A DNA stretch of 46,155 nucleotides, from assembly GCA_905478855.1 (NCBI GenBank), contig CAJQKF010000001.1, positions 1 to 46,155 of the forward strand, written 5' to 3'. Origin of the DNA: an uncultured Gammaproteobacteria bacterium. GTDB taxonomy: Bacteria; Pseudomonadota; Gammaproteobacteria; Arenicellales; CAJQKF01. Below, in pieces: positions 1 to 7,684 of the stretch; within the stretch, counting starts at the first letter, position 1, and each line of letters opens with the position of its first letter. Made by a program: the position numbers and the translations under genes. The notes beneath the pieces are model-generated. The model was not told where the DNA came from. It searched no databases and worked only from the letters and a program-made list of their open reading frames with translations.

Positions 1-12
1 ACACTTATAGGA

Positions 13-478
13 TCACCTAGTAATCTGGTCGCTAAACCTGCTTGCGGAAATCGTTACCAATCCTGCGGTGTCGTCAAGTCTGCAAGATATTACCATTGTA
101 AGAGAAACGAGGTTGTCCAGAGCGTTGACGAGTCTGCCAAGCCCTTTTCCCTATATCTAGTCGATACCGAAAATTTTCTGCGAATACATGCCCTCCGAGT
201 CGACTATTCTGATCGTAGCAGTTGGCAACTGAAGCTGTGGCAACAAAATTTTTATTTTCATTCAGGACACAAACAGTGAGCACAGATGATGCTTCAGATC
301 GCATATAGTAAGCAGGGTAAGGTAAAACTCCGGTTTTCATATTCAATGTCTGAATCTCGGTAACTTGTCTAGTATCAGCCGTTCGAGCGTGGTGATACTC
401 CAACTTCGGATCGGGAGTCACCTGCGTATCACGCTGTGATGTTGAATCTTTTGGCACTGGCTGTCTTCCTGCTTTCAT
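13..478 (-). pseudogene. Probable frameshifted GNAT-type acetyltransferase remnant
   Basis: An open frame of 134 codons starts at 478 and stops at 74. Its C-terminal third looks out of frame. In another frame, downstream of about position 150, the reverse strand reads GKGLGRLVNA and continues open to a stop at 13-15. That string resembles the acetyl-CoA-binding motif A of GNAT acetyltransferases (R/Q-x-x-G-x-G/A), which would be expected after the strand ending near VFAENFRY in the first frame. The simplest reading is one ancestral gene broken by at least one indel around 130-170, with a stop just upstream of the motif in the second frame. The family call is tentative: it rests on one motif and the general layout. 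The neighbouring decayed transposase supports a degenerating stretch. If the GNAT idea is wrong, the ORF is unrecognised. Confidence 0.35.
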
Positions 479-1246
479 AACCCTGAAATCTATGTTATCC
501 CATTTGCTGACTGTATGGGATCAGGTTGACACATAGGGATTCGGGCTGCCAGGTGACACAAATCCTTTATCCAAATTTCCTCAAAAATTGGAGGTTTTGA
601 TTTGGGATAAAAGTGTTTTTCATCGGGCCTATTATTTTGATTAGTGCTCATAGTTTTACTATGCCACTTGGTGTGTTGGACATCTTTTCCACATAACAAT
701 CAAGTTCACTGGGTGCAATGAAGCGAAGCTAAATTGCCGTCCGAGTGAAGCGTCTTGCTAACGTAATCTGCAATGCAGCTAGGATCATCACTCTAGCCAG
801 TCGCTACAGTTCCACTTCAACTCTTCTTCTAATTCTTGTATTTCAGGCTCAAAAATAGACATCAACAATCTTTCGCTTTTTTACTCATTTGAGATATCTA
901 GGGTCAAGAACGAATGACCTTACTTGTAACACTATGGAAAGGAGTTAGTTCGAGAAAATCGGTTACATTATTTAGAGTCAAATTTGGATTTTTTTTAGAT
1001 TTTGATTCTTCAAAATCAAGCCTCGTTCTTTCAGAAGCTACTCCCAAAGCTTTTGCGATTGCTTCAAATAGTGCCCTCTATCAGTATAGAAAAATGATGT
1101 GCTAGTGCCTCACGACACCGATTTTATTCGATTTTTATCGCCTCTCCAAAGGATAAACTATCAGCGTTTCTTGATCGCTCTAAATTCGTTTCGGTGATTC
1201 ATTCCAATGCAGGTATATTGGAGTGTCTTATTAGGCGTAGTGATGT
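479..1246. other. Gene-poor stretch with no recognised feature
   Basis: About 770 bases lie between the acetyltransferase remnant and the SpoIIAA-like gene. Only short open frames are present (69 codons on the minus strand, 63 on the plus). Neither shows a recognisable domain or a convincing ribosome binding site. No tRNA, long repeat or clear intrinsic terminator was seen. Together with the transposase remnant at 1647-2285, the stretch looks like decayed or recently rearranged DNA. Confidence 0.5.
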
Positions 1247-1606
1247 TTATTGATTTAACCAAGTTATAGCCTCTTTTTCTGTTTTAAAAACACAAATGTC
1301 AGACTTATCTTCTTCCTTTCTATAAACCATAAGTTGCCGCATTTGACCGTAAACTAAGACGTCAGTTGCGACGATTCCCATTTTGTTTTTTTTTATAAAT
1401 TTTGATTTGCCATATCTTGATATATTTATAATTTCTTGGTGTGTAAAATTGAAATTAGATTCTGAGAGATTCCATAATCGTTTTTCATAGGGATAATTTT
1501 CAGCAACATCATCAATAGCGTGCTGAGCTTCTTCGAAAGTTGGTTTTTCAAAAAAGGTAATTTTTGTAATACCGTTTGAGTACTGAATATTATACAACTT
1601 TGACAT
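1247..1606 (-). CDS. Small SpoIIAA/STAS-like hypothetical protein
   Basis: The product is 119 residues with no signal peptide or membrane segment. An alternating strand/helix pattern, a central 'RLWNLSE' segment, a 'MGIVATD' strand and a terminal 'EKEAITWL' helix match the layout of the small single-domain SpoIIAA-like/STAS-like proteins common in Proteobacteria. In those the middle strand is typically followed by Asp or Asn and the last helix reads eAxxWL. Such proteins are presumed regulatory or lipid-binding, and no specific role can be given. The ATG at 1606 has only a weak purine-rich stretch upstream. It stands alone, with the decayed IS3 transposase starting 40 bases upstream of it, so its original promoter may have been displaced. 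Fold assignment is by pattern, not alignment. Confidence 0.6.
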   Translation of the reverse strand: MSKLYNIQYSNGITKITFFEKPTFEEAQHAIDDVAENYPYEKRLWNLSESNFNFTHQEIINISRYGKSKFIKKNKMGIVATDVLVYGQMRQLMVYRKEEDKSDICVFKTEKEAITWLNQ

Positions 1607-1646
1607 GGTACTAATTCTTTCATTTGCCTAATGCTGTTAGGTCGAC

Positions 1647-2285
1647 CTAATTGTACACCTTAATAAGGGGGGGTTCGTACTAGTTTAGACCAACATAACC
1701 CAATGTTGAGTGCAGCCTACCCCCGTTATGGTAACGAATGTATGTATTTACGTCATTGATTATTTAATCTCGTATCAAGTGAATAACATTGGCTAGCCAT
1801 TCGTATTTCAAACTACCAAAGAATCGTTCTACAACCGCATTGTCATAGCAGCTACCTTTGCCGCTCACCTTGGTGCCCCTTGAGGGTATTGAGTTTTGCA
1901 TCCCATATTTAGATAGCTGTTTACGGTAAGCATGACTCGTATGCTGCGGGCCACGGTCGCTGAGATGAAGCAGACGTCGAGAAGGTTTACGCAAAGCATG
2001 TGTTATTGACCCAGTCGTCATGCGTTTACTCATTGCCTAGCCTACGATTGTTCGGGAATATAAGTCCATTGCAATCGCTAGGTAAACCAAGCGCTGCCGT
2101 GTCGACAAGTAGGTAATGTCGGTGCTTCATGTTTGATTTGCTGCGGTTGGGTTAAATTTCTAATCCAGTAAATTGGCCGATATTGCGTTATTGTGATTGC
2201 TGTTGGTTGTGCATTTGTAAGCGCGGCGTTGGCTACAAACCAAGTTCAGCTTACGCATGATCGTTTTAGTACGTGCTTCTCCAAT
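1647..2285 (-). pseudogene. Decayed IS3-family transposase (OrfB) fragment
   Basis: The reverse strand reads in one frame as the C-terminal two thirds of an IS3-family DDE transposase (rve integrase core). Recognisable pieces in order are EARTKTIMRKLNLV (HTH_21 region), KFNPTAANQT, TDITYL (first catalytic Asp), a MDLYSRTIVG strand, AMSKRMTT, HLSDRGPQ (second Asp), the DNAVVERFFGSLKYEWL block (catalytic Glu) and RLHSTLGYV near the end. The frame is interrupted by stops at 2160-2162, 2127-2129, 2037-2039, 1764-1766 and 1680-1682. No frameshift is needed, so decay is by nonsense changes. At least two stops replace the Trp expected at that place (NQ-T-W-S-TDIT and VG-W-AMS). OrfA and the N-terminus of OrfB are missing and no terminal inverted repeats could be defined. 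The element cannot be active. Confidence 0.85.
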
Positions 2286-2430
2286 AACAAGGTCAACTTT
2301 ATTCAGACCACGGCATAAATTAATGATTTCATGGAAATTCTGAAGTTTGTTGGATTCTTTTATCCATGCATTATCGATACAGTCGTTGTTAGGCCATGCT
2401 GATGTGTCAACCACAATGATTTAACCTCAT
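1647..2430 (-). mobile_element. Remnant of an IS3-family insertion sequence
   Basis: This covers the transposase pseudogene plus about 145 bases upstream that stay open in the same frame but lack transposase similarity. That upstream part may belong to whatever the element inserted into. Ends are approximate: no terminal TG...CA inverted repeat pair or target duplication could be matched by eye. It marks the left boundary of the catabolic region. Confidence 0.5.
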
Positions 2431-2491
2431 CTGGAGGATTTTTCCAAAGGCAAGTCTTCTAGTTCGCTAGACTTTCTGGATCCTTAAATTA

Positions 2492-3736
2492 TCATCCAAA
2501 CCGCCCAACTCCAAAAGGAGCAAGATCAACACTCGGCGCTGCTTCTCGCAACATTTCGGAAACTAACAAACCCGTTATGCCGCCTAGAGTCAAGCCAATA
2601 TGTTGATGGCCAAACGCGAATAGAATATTTTTTGATTTAGGTGAGTAATCGATAACCGGCAGCGAATCGGGAAAGGTTGGTCGGTAGCCGAGCCAATCGG
2701 TATCGGGTTCGCTGTTTATACCAAACTGTTGTTTGGCGCAGCGTTGTAAGTACTGTATACATTTACGGTTTACGGGTTTTTGCAGTGCATCTATTTCAAC
2801 TACACCGGCGAGGCGTAAACCTTGATTCATGGGGCTGGCATAGAAGCCTTGATCGGCGAAGCCGATGGGACGAGAAAGTAAGTCTTCATGTTGTGCATAT
2901 TGCACGTGATAGCCCCGTTCGGTGCCAAGGGGCAACTGTTCGCTACCGCTACCTCTAATGGATTTCGAAAATGCCCCGCATGCAACCACTACTTTTTCGG
3001 TGCTTATCTTTTCATTATCTTCGGTATATAGGGTTACCGACTGTTGTTCGGGATGTACATGACCAACTTTTGCTTTTCTCCATGTGCCGCCAAGTTGTTG
3101 AAAGTGTTTGAAGAAACCTTCGATTAGGTGAGTGGGGTTCAAGGTTTGGCTGGCTTTCGGAAAGTACAGGCCTTTATGCAAACCACCTTTTAGTGCCGGT
3201 TCTAGATCTTGAATGGAGGATTGATCGATAATATCGAATGGAACACCGGAATCTCGGCGACGCACGATGCTGCTTTGAGCGCTGGTGAAACTCTGCTCAG
3301 TTGAATACACGTATAGGCAACCGCTCTCGCGCATTAGGTGCGAAGTGTTACTTGCGGCAATAAGTGGATCGAGACCCGCTGGGATGCTTTTAAGAAGGGC
3401 GCCAAGTGCGTTAGAGATGTTATCCACGTTTTTGCTGCTGCACTGGCGTAGAAACTCTATAGACCAGCGTGGGTTGCCAAGAATATGCAGCAGGTTAATA
3501 CGTAATGGGCCATCGCCAAATAATAGGCCGGGTAGGCGGCCAAACAACGAGGGATCGTTAACCGGTACATTGGCGTAGTCGGCTATGGTACAGGCGTTTC
3601 CATACGAGGTTCCTCGCCCGGGGTCCTGATAATCGATGAGTGTTGTTTGTATGCCCTTAGTTTGACACCACAGAGCGGTACACATGCCGACCATGCCGGC
3701 ACCGATAACAACAATATCTTTGGTGAGGTTCGACAT
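2492..3736 (-). CDS. FAD-dependent D-amino-acid-dehydrogenase-like oxidoreductase
   Basis: The 414-residue product is a DAO/DadA-family flavoprotein. These enzymes oxidise an amine or D-amino acid (or related substrates such as hydroxyproline isomers) and pass electrons to the respiratory chain. The N-terminal Rossmann signature VVIGAGMVGM binds the FAD ADP moiety. The segment GRGTSYGNACTIADYANVP follows the DadA pattern, and the C-terminal FGHQHIGLTLGG strand/helix closes the FAD site, as in DadA. I chose the ATG at 3736. A TTG five codons upstream (3751) is possible, but neither start has a strong Shine-Dalgarno. The gene is transcribed divergently from the gentisate-dioxygenase-like gene. 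Substrate is unknown: DadA-type proteins are a large mixed group. Confidence 0.8.
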   Translation of the reverse strand: MSNLTKDIVVIGAGMVGMCTALWCQTKGIQTTLIDYQDPGRGTSYGNACTIADYANVPVNDPSLFGRLPGLLFGDGPLRINLLHILGNPRWSIEFLRQCSSKNVDNISNALGALLKSIPAGLDPLIAASNTSHLMRESGCLYVYSTEQSFTSAQSSIVRRRDSGVPFDIIDQSSIQDLEPALKGGLHKGLYFPKASQTLNPTHLIEGFFKHFQQLGGTWRKAKVGHVHPEQQSVTLYTEDNEKISTEKVVVACGAFSKSIRGSGSEQLPLGTERGYHVQYAQHEDLLSRPIGFADQGFYASPMNQGLRLAGVVEIDALQKPVNRKCIQYLQRCAKQQFGINSEPDTDWLGYRPTFPDSLPVIDYSPKSKNILFAFGHQHIGLTLGGITGLLVSEMLREAAPSVDLAPFGVGRFG

Positions 3737-3897
3737 TAGCGGCGTACCCAATTTAGGTGTTTTAGAGCCATAAAGTGTATCATTCTCGCTTTAAAAATTA
3801 GGTTAGTTGATACGAGTATTGCAGAGTTTAGGATTTGTTTATGGTAAATTTTTTCGCCATACTCTATATCAACACACTATCATTGATTAAAACAGTT

Positions 3898-4968
3898 ATG
3901 GTATCTCAAAACTCATCATCTGATACAGCAGAACGCGAAGCTTGGTATGAAAAAATTAATGCCTATCAGCTTAGTCCTTTATGGCGGTTTTTATCCACAC
4001 TGGTAACACCCGTTCCGCGAGGTGCATGTGTGCCTTACTTGTGGAAGTTTGCCGAGGTCGAACCATTTGTGTTGGAAGCTGGAGAATTAATTACCGCGCA
4101 AGAGGCAGAGCGTCGTGTGTTGATTCTGGAAAATCCAGGGTTGGCTGGAACCAGCCAGATTACGACTTCGTTGTATGCGGGATTGCAATTGGTTAAGCCG
4201 GGGGAGATTGCGCCTGCCCACCGACATACCCAATCGGCACTGCGCTTTGTGTTGAAGGGTTCAGGTGCACACACCGCGGTAGATGGGGAGCGAACTGTAA
4301 TGCGCTATGGTGATTTTGTGATCACTCCGCCCGGTGCATGGCACGATCACGGTAATGAATCTGAAGAGCCGATGATTTGGTTGGATGGCTTGGATATACC
4401 CATGCTGGCCTTCTATGATGCATCCTTTGCTGAGATGTATGCGGAAGAGGCTCAACCTGAATCGCGCAAATCTGGCCATAGTCTGGCCCGTTATGGGGCT
4501 TCTATGTTACCGGTGGACCATTATCGTAAAGGTACGGTTTCTCCAATTTTTAATTATCCCTATGATCGTTCTCGTGAGGCACTTGAGGTAATGCGCCGTC
4601 AGGATGAATGGGATCCGTGTCATGGCTTAAAGATGCGCTATATAAATCCGGAAACCGGTGGTTTTGCTATGCCGACCATCGCTACCTTTCTGCAATTATT
4701 GCCCGAAGGCTTTAAAACAACACCCTATCGCTCTACTGATGCGACCATATTTGTGGTGGTTGAAGGTCACGGGCATAGTGTTATCGATAGGCAAAAATTC
4801 GAATGGTCACCGCAGGATATATTTGTAGTGCCGAGCTGGAAGAATGTTATTCATTGTCCGGCAGAGGATACTGTTCTATTTAGTTACTCGGATCGTGCGG
4901 CCCAGCAAAAACTGGGATTTTTTAAGGAACAGCGCGGTGGTGTGCCACAAAATCCGTTTGTGGCTTAA
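3898..4968 (+). CDS. Gentisate 1,2-dioxygenase-like bicupin
   Basis: The product has two cupin domains and resembles gentisate 1,2-dioxygenases, which use Fe(II) to open the ring of gentisate to maleylpyruvate. Salicylate- or 1-hydroxy-2-naphthoate dioxygenases belong to the same family. The N-terminal cupin carries HRHTQSALRFVL (two His ligands) followed by the second cupin motif around PPGAWHDHGNE. The first half also shows the family blocks AGELITAQEAERRVL and ENPGL. The C-terminal cupin (about residues 240-340) has lost most metal-binding His residues, as is usual. I chose the ATG at 3898 (356 aa) because it fits the family N-terminus. An ATG at 3841 has a better AGGA ribosome site and would add 19 hydrophobic residues. 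No maleylpyruvate isomerase or fumarylpyruvate hydrolase is nearby, so the downstream path is elsewhere or the substrate differs. Confidence 0.8.
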   Translation: MVSQNSSSDTAEREAWYEKINAYQLSPLWRFLSTLVTPVPRGACVPYLWKFAEVEPFVLEAGELITAQEAERRVLILENPGLAGTSQITTSLYAGLQLVKPGEIAPAHRHTQSALRFVLKGSGAHTAVDGERTVMRYGDFVITPPGAWHDHGNESEEPMIWLDGLDIPMLAFYDASFAEMYAEEAQPESRKSGHSLARYGASMLPVDHYRKGTVSPIFNYPYDRSREALEVMRRQDEWDPCHGLKMRYINPETGGFAMPTIATFLQLLPEGFKTTPYRSTDATIFVVVEGHGHSVIDRQKFEWSPQDIFVVPSWKNVIHCPAEDTVLFSYSDRAAQQKLGFFKEQRGGVPQNPFVA

Positions 4969-5289
4969 GATTTTATTTTACCAATGGTTATTCTGGATTT
5001 GCTGCATATCACCCAAACCCGTGAAGATACGATGAGAGTTTAGGCGCGATAGTACGCTATTGAGATTTATAGTGTTACCCAAACTCTATTCTTGGTTGTC
5101 ACGTTTTTACCAGCTTATTTCCCCAATTTGTTTACCCGCTACCAATATATTCAGACTCTTTTACTAAAAATAGTTGGTGCACACCCATTAATTTTTAGTA
5201 GATCCGTTTGGTTAAGCAATTTCGTAGTGTTCATCGACATATAAGGGTCTAAGATGCGATCTCGCATTGTTATGCGATTTTATCGAAAT

Positions 5290-5299
5290 TTGTATACAA
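5290..5299. promoter_or_regulatory. Putative GntR/FCD operator, copy 1
   Basis: TTGTATACAA is a perfect 10-base palindrome. An identical copy lies at 5342-5351, centre-to-centre distance 52 bases, or about five helical turns. FCD-type GntR regulators typically bind short palindromes with a central GTATAC or GTNNAC core, and autoregulation by the gene at 5391 is the obvious inference. Binding is not shown by sequence alone. Confidence 0.6.
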
Positions 5300-5302
5300 T
5301 TA

Positions 5303-5316
5303 TTCAATATATTGAA
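5303..5316. promoter_or_regulatory. 14-base palindrome between the two GntR-type sites
   Basis: TTCAATATATTGAA is a perfect palindrome lying 3 bases after the first TTGTATACAA. It could be an additional operator, part of the promoter or a fortuitous AT-rich palindrome. Its position inside the operator cluster makes a regulatory role plausible. Confidence 0.35.
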
Positions 5317-5341
5317 AGAAATGTTTGAATATTAGTTTATT

Positions 5342-5351
5342 TTGTATACAA
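5342..5351. promoter_or_regulatory. Putative GntR/FCD operator, copy 2
   Basis: This second exact TTGTATACAA ends 39 bases before the regulator start codon. Repressor bound here and at 5290-5299 could occlude or loop across the promoter between them. Confidence 0.6.
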
Positions 5352-5390
5352 TAAAAAAATGTTTAACGAAAGTTATTTTGTAAGACCTTT

Positions 5391-6131
5391 ATGCAATTTA
5401 ATTCGCGGCAGGAAAAATTGAACCAATTTGGCAAGGCACTTTTAGAGCTGCGTTGGCAGATTCTGCACGGAAAATTTAAGGCTAATAGCCGATTACCGGA
5501 AACAGCTCTGGCCAAGCGAATTGGTATTTCGCGCACGCCACTGCGGCAAGCAATGGATCGTCTTGTTGAAGAGGGTTTATTGGTTCGTTTGAATTCCGGT
5601 GGTTGTCGAGTGGCTAGTTTTTCAATTGAAGATATATCCGATGCAATAGAGATTCGTGGTGTACTTGAAGGGACTGCGGCTAGGCTTGCAGCCGAGCGCG
5701 GATGTGATTCATTTTTGATTTCACAATGTCAGGATCTATTGAATGAGTTAGACGATTTGTTTACCCAAAAGGATGGACTAGATTTTTCGCGGTATGTGGA
5801 ACTCAATGCGAGGTTTCATGAACTATTATCCCGACTGTCAGGGAGCCGTATCGTGCAACGCGAAGTTGAAAAAGCCTCACGTTTACCTCTCGCATCGCCG
5901 AGTGCGTTTATTAATGGTCAGGAAATTGTGCCGGATTTTTGTGCGTCACTTAAATTGGCGCAACAACAACATAGGGCAATTTTTGAGGCAATAAAAAATC
6001 GTGAGGGTGCTCGGGCAGAGTCATTAGCCCGTGAACATGCAAGACTAGCCCGCAAAAATCTTGACTATGTCATCAACGCTGACTCCGCGCTAGTTGACAG
6101 CATTCCGGGACTAGCATTGGTAGCTATTTAA
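5391..6131 (+). CDS. GntR-family transcriptional regulator (FCD subfamily)
   Basis: The 246-residue product has an N-terminal winged helix-turn-helix (about residues 15-80; LPETALAKRIGISRTPLRQAMDRL is the DNA-recognition stretch). It is followed by an all-helical FCD ligand-binding domain (about 90-230) with the family's Asp/Arg/His residues (EIRGVLEGTAARLAA, NARFHELL, QQHRAIFEAI). FCD regulators usually repress catabolic operons and release DNA on binding an organic acid ligand. Here the ligand is likely an aromatic acid or intermediate handled by the O-demethylase 32 bases downstream. Two copies of TTGTATACAA upstream suggest autoregulation of the whole unit. The ATG at 5391 lacks a strong ribosome site, but the N-terminus fits the family. 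Confidence 0.9.
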   Translation: MQFNSRQEKLNQFGKALLELRWQILHGKFKANSRLPETALAKRIGISRTPLRQAMDRLVEEGLLVRLNSGGCRVASFSIEDISDAIEIRGVLEGTAARLAAERGCDSFLISQCQDLLNELDDLFTQKDGLDFSRYVELNARFHELLSRLSGSRIVQREVEKASRLPLASPSAFINGQEIVPDFCASLKLAQQQHRAIFEAIKNREGARAESLAREHARLARKNLDYVINADSALVDSIPGLALVAI

Positions 6132-6163
6132 TCAATATCAATAGAATATATACGAGGAAATTT

Positions 6164-7558
6164 GTGGCAAGTCTTTCTGATGTAATAAATGAATATAAGA
6201 ACCCGGTGGAAATGTTACGAAATTCCGAAATAGGAATGTATGTATATCCAGTTGTTGCTCCCGAATTTACAAATTGGCGGGATGAGCAACGAGCATGGCG
6301 CGATAGTGTTGTACTCTATGACCAGACACATCATATGGACGAATTGACTGTTTCAGGTCCGGATGCAGCTAAATTTCTGGAGTATGTCGGAATTAATAGT
6401 TTCACAAATTTTCAGTTGCACCGAGCCAAACATTTTGTACCAGTAACACCAGCTGGTCATGTAATCGGCGATATGATTATCTTCCGTGAGACTGAGAATA
6501 AGTTTGTTCTTGTTGGTCGTGCACCCACAGCAAACTGGGTACGGTTTCAAGCGGCAATTGGTAAGTGGTTAGTGCAAATCACACATGATCCTCGATCCGA
6601 TAGCCAGCCTGACGGGAAGGCAATTTATCGCGGGCATTACCGGTTTCAAATACAAGGGCCGGATGCAGATAAAATATTTGAAAAAGTGAACGGTGGACAA
6701 ATTCAGGAAGTGAAATTTTTCCATGTAGACTGGATTAAGATTGGATCTAGAAGAGTGCAAGCGCTTCGTCATGGCATGGCAGGAGCTCCAGGTTTAGAGA
6801 TTTGGGGACCGTACGCGGATAAAAATTACATTCAATCAACCATACTCCAAGCGGCTCGTGACATTGGTGTAGATCTTCGGCAGGTTGGAAGTCGGGCCTA
6901 TTCTACAAATACGGTGGAATCTGGTTGGATACCGTCGCCTTTGCCTGGTATTTATACAGGTTCTGGAATGATGCAGGAGTATCGTGACTGGTTAAGCGCA
7001 GAAAGTTATGAAGCCATCGGTTCTATCGGTGGTAGTTATGTTTCTGAAAATATTGAGCATTACTATGTCAATCCATTTGAGCTTGGTTATGGTTTTTACA
7101 TAGGCTGGAAATCAGAATTTATAGGCAAACATGCACTCGCCAAGCTAAAGGAAACGAATAATCGTAAAAAGGTTACCTTTGAGTGGAACCGCGAGGATGT
7201 TCTTAAGGTTATTTCGTCAGGCTTTGAGCCTGGAGTTCCATATAAATGGATCGATTTCCCACAACCTAATTATGCTTCATCCGGTGCGGATATGGTTGTG
7301 CACAACGGTAGTATGGTTGGCATGTCGATGTTTAATGGCTATAGCTTCAATGAGCGTTGCATGTTGTCCCTAGGTGTTGTTAATCAAAATATAAATGAAG
7401 GAGATGTACTCACATTAATATGGGGTGAACCCGATGAAACGCGAAAGACATCGACCGAGAAGCATAAACAAGCGGAAATTCGGGTACGCGTAGCATCTAC
7501 TCCATACTCTAATGAGGCTCGAGAAAACTACGCCGAGAGCTGGCGCACAAGTTCGTGA
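6164..7558 (+). CDS. ligM: LigM-type tetrahydrofolate-dependent aromatic O-demethylase
   Basis: This 464-residue product belongs to the GcvT/DmdA-like aminomethyltransferase fold and closely resembles Sphingobium LigM, which moves the methyl group of vanillate or 3-O-methylgallate to tetrahydrofolate, giving protocatechuate or gallate. Blocks shared with LigM from memory include VEMLRNS, YVYPVVAPEF, DQTHHM, KxxVPVTPxGHVIGD, VGRAPTANW, RFQIQGP, LRHGMAGAPGLEIWGPY and ESGWIPSPLP. By position (offset of three) Tyr26, His57 and Arg119 correspond to LigM Tyr29, His60 and Arg122, described as important in LigM; the later SRAY Tyr is also kept. DesA (syringate) is a paralogue, so the exact substrate is open. 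The start is GTG at 6164 with a GAGGA site 7 bases upstream. It follows the GntR gene by 32 bases. THF-recycling genes (ligH, metF) are not in the window. Confidence 0.88.
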   Translation: MASLSDVINEYKNPVEMLRNSEIGMYVYPVVAPEFTNWRDEQRAWRDSVVLYDQTHHMDELTVSGPDAAKFLEYVGINSFTNFQLHRAKHFVPVTPAGHVIGDMIIFRETENKFVLVGRAPTANWVRFQAAIGKWLVQITHDPRSDSQPDGKAIYRGHYRFQIQGPDADKIFEKVNGGQIQEVKFFHVDWIKIGSRRVQALRHGMAGAPGLEIWGPYADKNYIQSTILQAARDIGVDLRQVGSRAYSTNTVESGWIPSPLPGIYTGSGMMQEYRDWLSAESYEAIGSIGGSYVSENIEHYYVNPFELGYGFYIGWKSEFIGKHALAKLKETNNRKKVTFEWNREDVLKVISSGFEPGVPYKWIDFPQPNYASSGADMVVHNGSMVGMSMFNGYSFNERCMLSLGVVNQNINEGDVLTLIWGEPDETRKTSTEKHKQAEIRVRVASTPYSNEARENYAESWRTSS

Positions 7559-7577
7559 TAGTAGTTTTCGGTATTAT

Positions 7578-7606
7578 GCGAACAGGCCGGTATCAATACT
7601 GTTCGC
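7578..7606 (+). promoter_or_regulatory. Hairpin between ligM and the TRAP genes
   Basis: The arms GCGAACAG (7578-7585) and CTGTTCGC (7599-7606) pair perfectly across a 13-base loop. There is no T-run after it, so it is not a classical terminator. It may be an RNA-processing or stability element, or an operator, and could set different expression of demethylase and transporter. Confidence 0.4.
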
Positions 7607-7684
7607 TTGAGACGCGCAGTTCCGTATCGTTATTACCTAGAACTTAATTATATTAGAATCTCAAAGTTACTAAGAGGACAAATT

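Larger units (their letters stand above)
4969..5390. promoter_or_regulatory. Intergenic region with the control region of the GntR/ligM unit
   Basis: This 420-base gap has no gene. Its right third is very AT-rich and holds three palindromes (annotated separately) between 5290 and 5351, directly upstream of the GntR regulator start at 5391. The left part shows no clear intrinsic terminator for the dioxygenase gene. Confidence 0.5.

Noticed and set aside
490..699. 69-codon ORF on the minus strand
   Set aside because: No domain, no ribosome site and composition unlike neighbours.
914..1105. 63-codon ORF on the plus strand
   Set aside because: No recognisable domain and lies in a decayed stretch.
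2286..2414. Start of a PIN/VapC-like toxin (MVDTSAW)
   Set aside because: Only the first few residues resemble a PIN domain; the frame then runs into transposase sequence.
7578..7606. Terminator after ligM
   Set aside because: The hairpin has a 13-base loop and no T-run, so it is listed as a regulatory hairpin instead.
7607..7684. Longer DctP start at 7607
   Set aside because: It would put 26 charged residues before a clear signal peptide; the ATG at 7685 has a good ribosome site.
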